Assembly: GCA_024698585.1 (NCBI GenBank) | Contig: JAILRB010000034.1 | Coordinates: forward strand, 1-41,467 | Length of the DNA: 41,467 bases | Source: Eubacterium sp. | GTDB taxonomy: Bacteria > Bacillota > Clostridia > Lachnospirales > Lachnospiraceae | Direction of reading: 5' to 3' | Shown here: positions 41,199 to 41,467 of the stretch, one piece after another | Layout: each line of letters starts with the position of its first letter | How positions within the stretch are numbered: the stretch's first letter is position 1 | Notes under the pieces: model-generated | Told to the model about the DNA's origin: nothing | What the model saw: only the letters and a program-made list of their open reading frames with translations | Databases searched by the model: none | Translations under genes and position numbers: made by a program

Positions 41199-41467
41199 TT
41201 ACTTCAACAGTTTTTCCACCGGAGATAATGTAATCTCCTGATACTTTCGATATTCCGCCATTTCCCTTTAGACGCTCATCATCAATTGTAAATCCCTTGA
41301 TTATATATTCTTTCAAACGTTGCGTTGCCCACTTGCGGAAGTGCGTCGCTGTTGAAGATTTAACTCGATAACCCAAAGAAATTATCATATCAAGGTTATA
41401 AAATGGAAGTTCCCTTGTAACCTGTCTGCTTCCTTCCATCCGAACCTGTCGGAATTTCCGACAGGTT
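41199..41467 (-). pseudogene. RhuM-family protein, 5' end outside the window and decayed 3' part
   Basis: The frame is open to the window edge and reads TCRKFRQVRMEGSR then the RhuM core YNLDMIISLGYRV, FRKWATQRLKEYIIKGF and DDERLKG. After that point the residues lose all family likeness and end after another 30. In the next frame, from 41261 to the stop at 41199, a RhuM-like C-terminal piece appears (AEYRKYQEITLSPVEKLLK). The gene therefore carries an internal deletion with a frameshift. RhuM-type proteins have poorly known function and are often in mobile or accessory regions. A dyad in its 5' part (41443-41467) overlaps coding sequence. Confidence 0.7.
41443..41467. repeat. Perfect 12-bp inverted repeat at the right edge, inside the RhuM frame
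   Basis: AACCTGTCGGAA-T-TTCCGACAGGTT. The sequence also codes for CRKFRQV, which is conserved in the family, so the dyad may be incidental or a site retained within the gene. It may extend beyond the window. Confidence 0.5.

Noticed and set aside
1..41467. CRISPR arrays, IS elements, tRNA or rRNA genes
   Set aside because: No regularly spaced repeats, transposase frames, cloverleaf or rRNA sequences were recognised on either strand.

Overview
The window reads as a chromosome segment of a low-to-mid GC, Gram-positive anaerobe of the Clostridia, most likely a Lachnospiraceae gut commensal. This is inferred from AGGAGG-type ribosome sites on nearly all genes, a core guaA/uvrBA/ftsEX backbone, DegV, CvfB and acyl-ACP thioesterase genes of clostridial type, and several secreted proteins ending in lysine-rich fibronectin-like modules typical of that family. 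I see no rRNA, tRNA, CRISPR array, IS element or prophage module. Both ends cut through a gene.

Left part (1-19300), nearly all on the minus strand. A truncated helix-turn-helix gene lies at the left edge, followed by guaA with tandem terminators, an acyl-CoA thioesterase preceded by a ~350-nt purine-rich structured leader or small RNA, and uvrB-uvrA with an SOS (LexA) box. Next comes a division/cell-wall cluster transcribed as ftsE, ftsX, a coiled-coil M23 peptidoglycan hydrolase, a CtpA-type protease, a P-II-like protein and a CPA2-type antiporter, closed by a strong terminator. Upstream of it are a CdaR/PucR regulator, an orphan sugar-importer ATPase (UgpC/MsmK type), and an L,D-transpeptidase / acyl-ACP thioesterase / CvfB unit.

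Middle (19300-33000). Two plus-strand genes encode a membrane protein and a secreted ComEC-like metallo-beta-lactamase-fold protein. Minus-strand genes follow: DegV, a 1226-residue secreted protein with four F5/8C (CBM32-like) modules, and a GH25 muramidase with an aldo/keto reductase. Divergent from GH25 is a plus-strand unit of a polytopic membrane protein, a 7TM-type histidine kinase and a LuxR-type response regulator. A pair of near-palindromic sites lies in the divergent spacer, three helical turns apart.

Right part (33000-41467). This holds another secreted repeat protein, a MerR-methyltransferase fusion with a TIM-barrel sugar isomerase, and a 1107-residue secreted enzyme joining a beta-helix half to a GH128-like glycosidase half. 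An AraC regulator with no Shine-Dalgarno stands divergent to that enzyme. The window ends in a decayed RhuM-family gene.

The common theme is the cell envelope: division-linked hydrolysis (FtsEX, M23, CtpA), L,D-crosslinking, muramidase, secreted glycan-binding or glycan-cleaving proteins, and regulators that probably respond to glycans or envelope state. The most promising undescribed item is the structured RNA at about 2634-2990. Next are the FtsEX-to-P-II/antiporter linkage, the shared C-terminal module on five exported proteins, and the paired operators before the two-component system.
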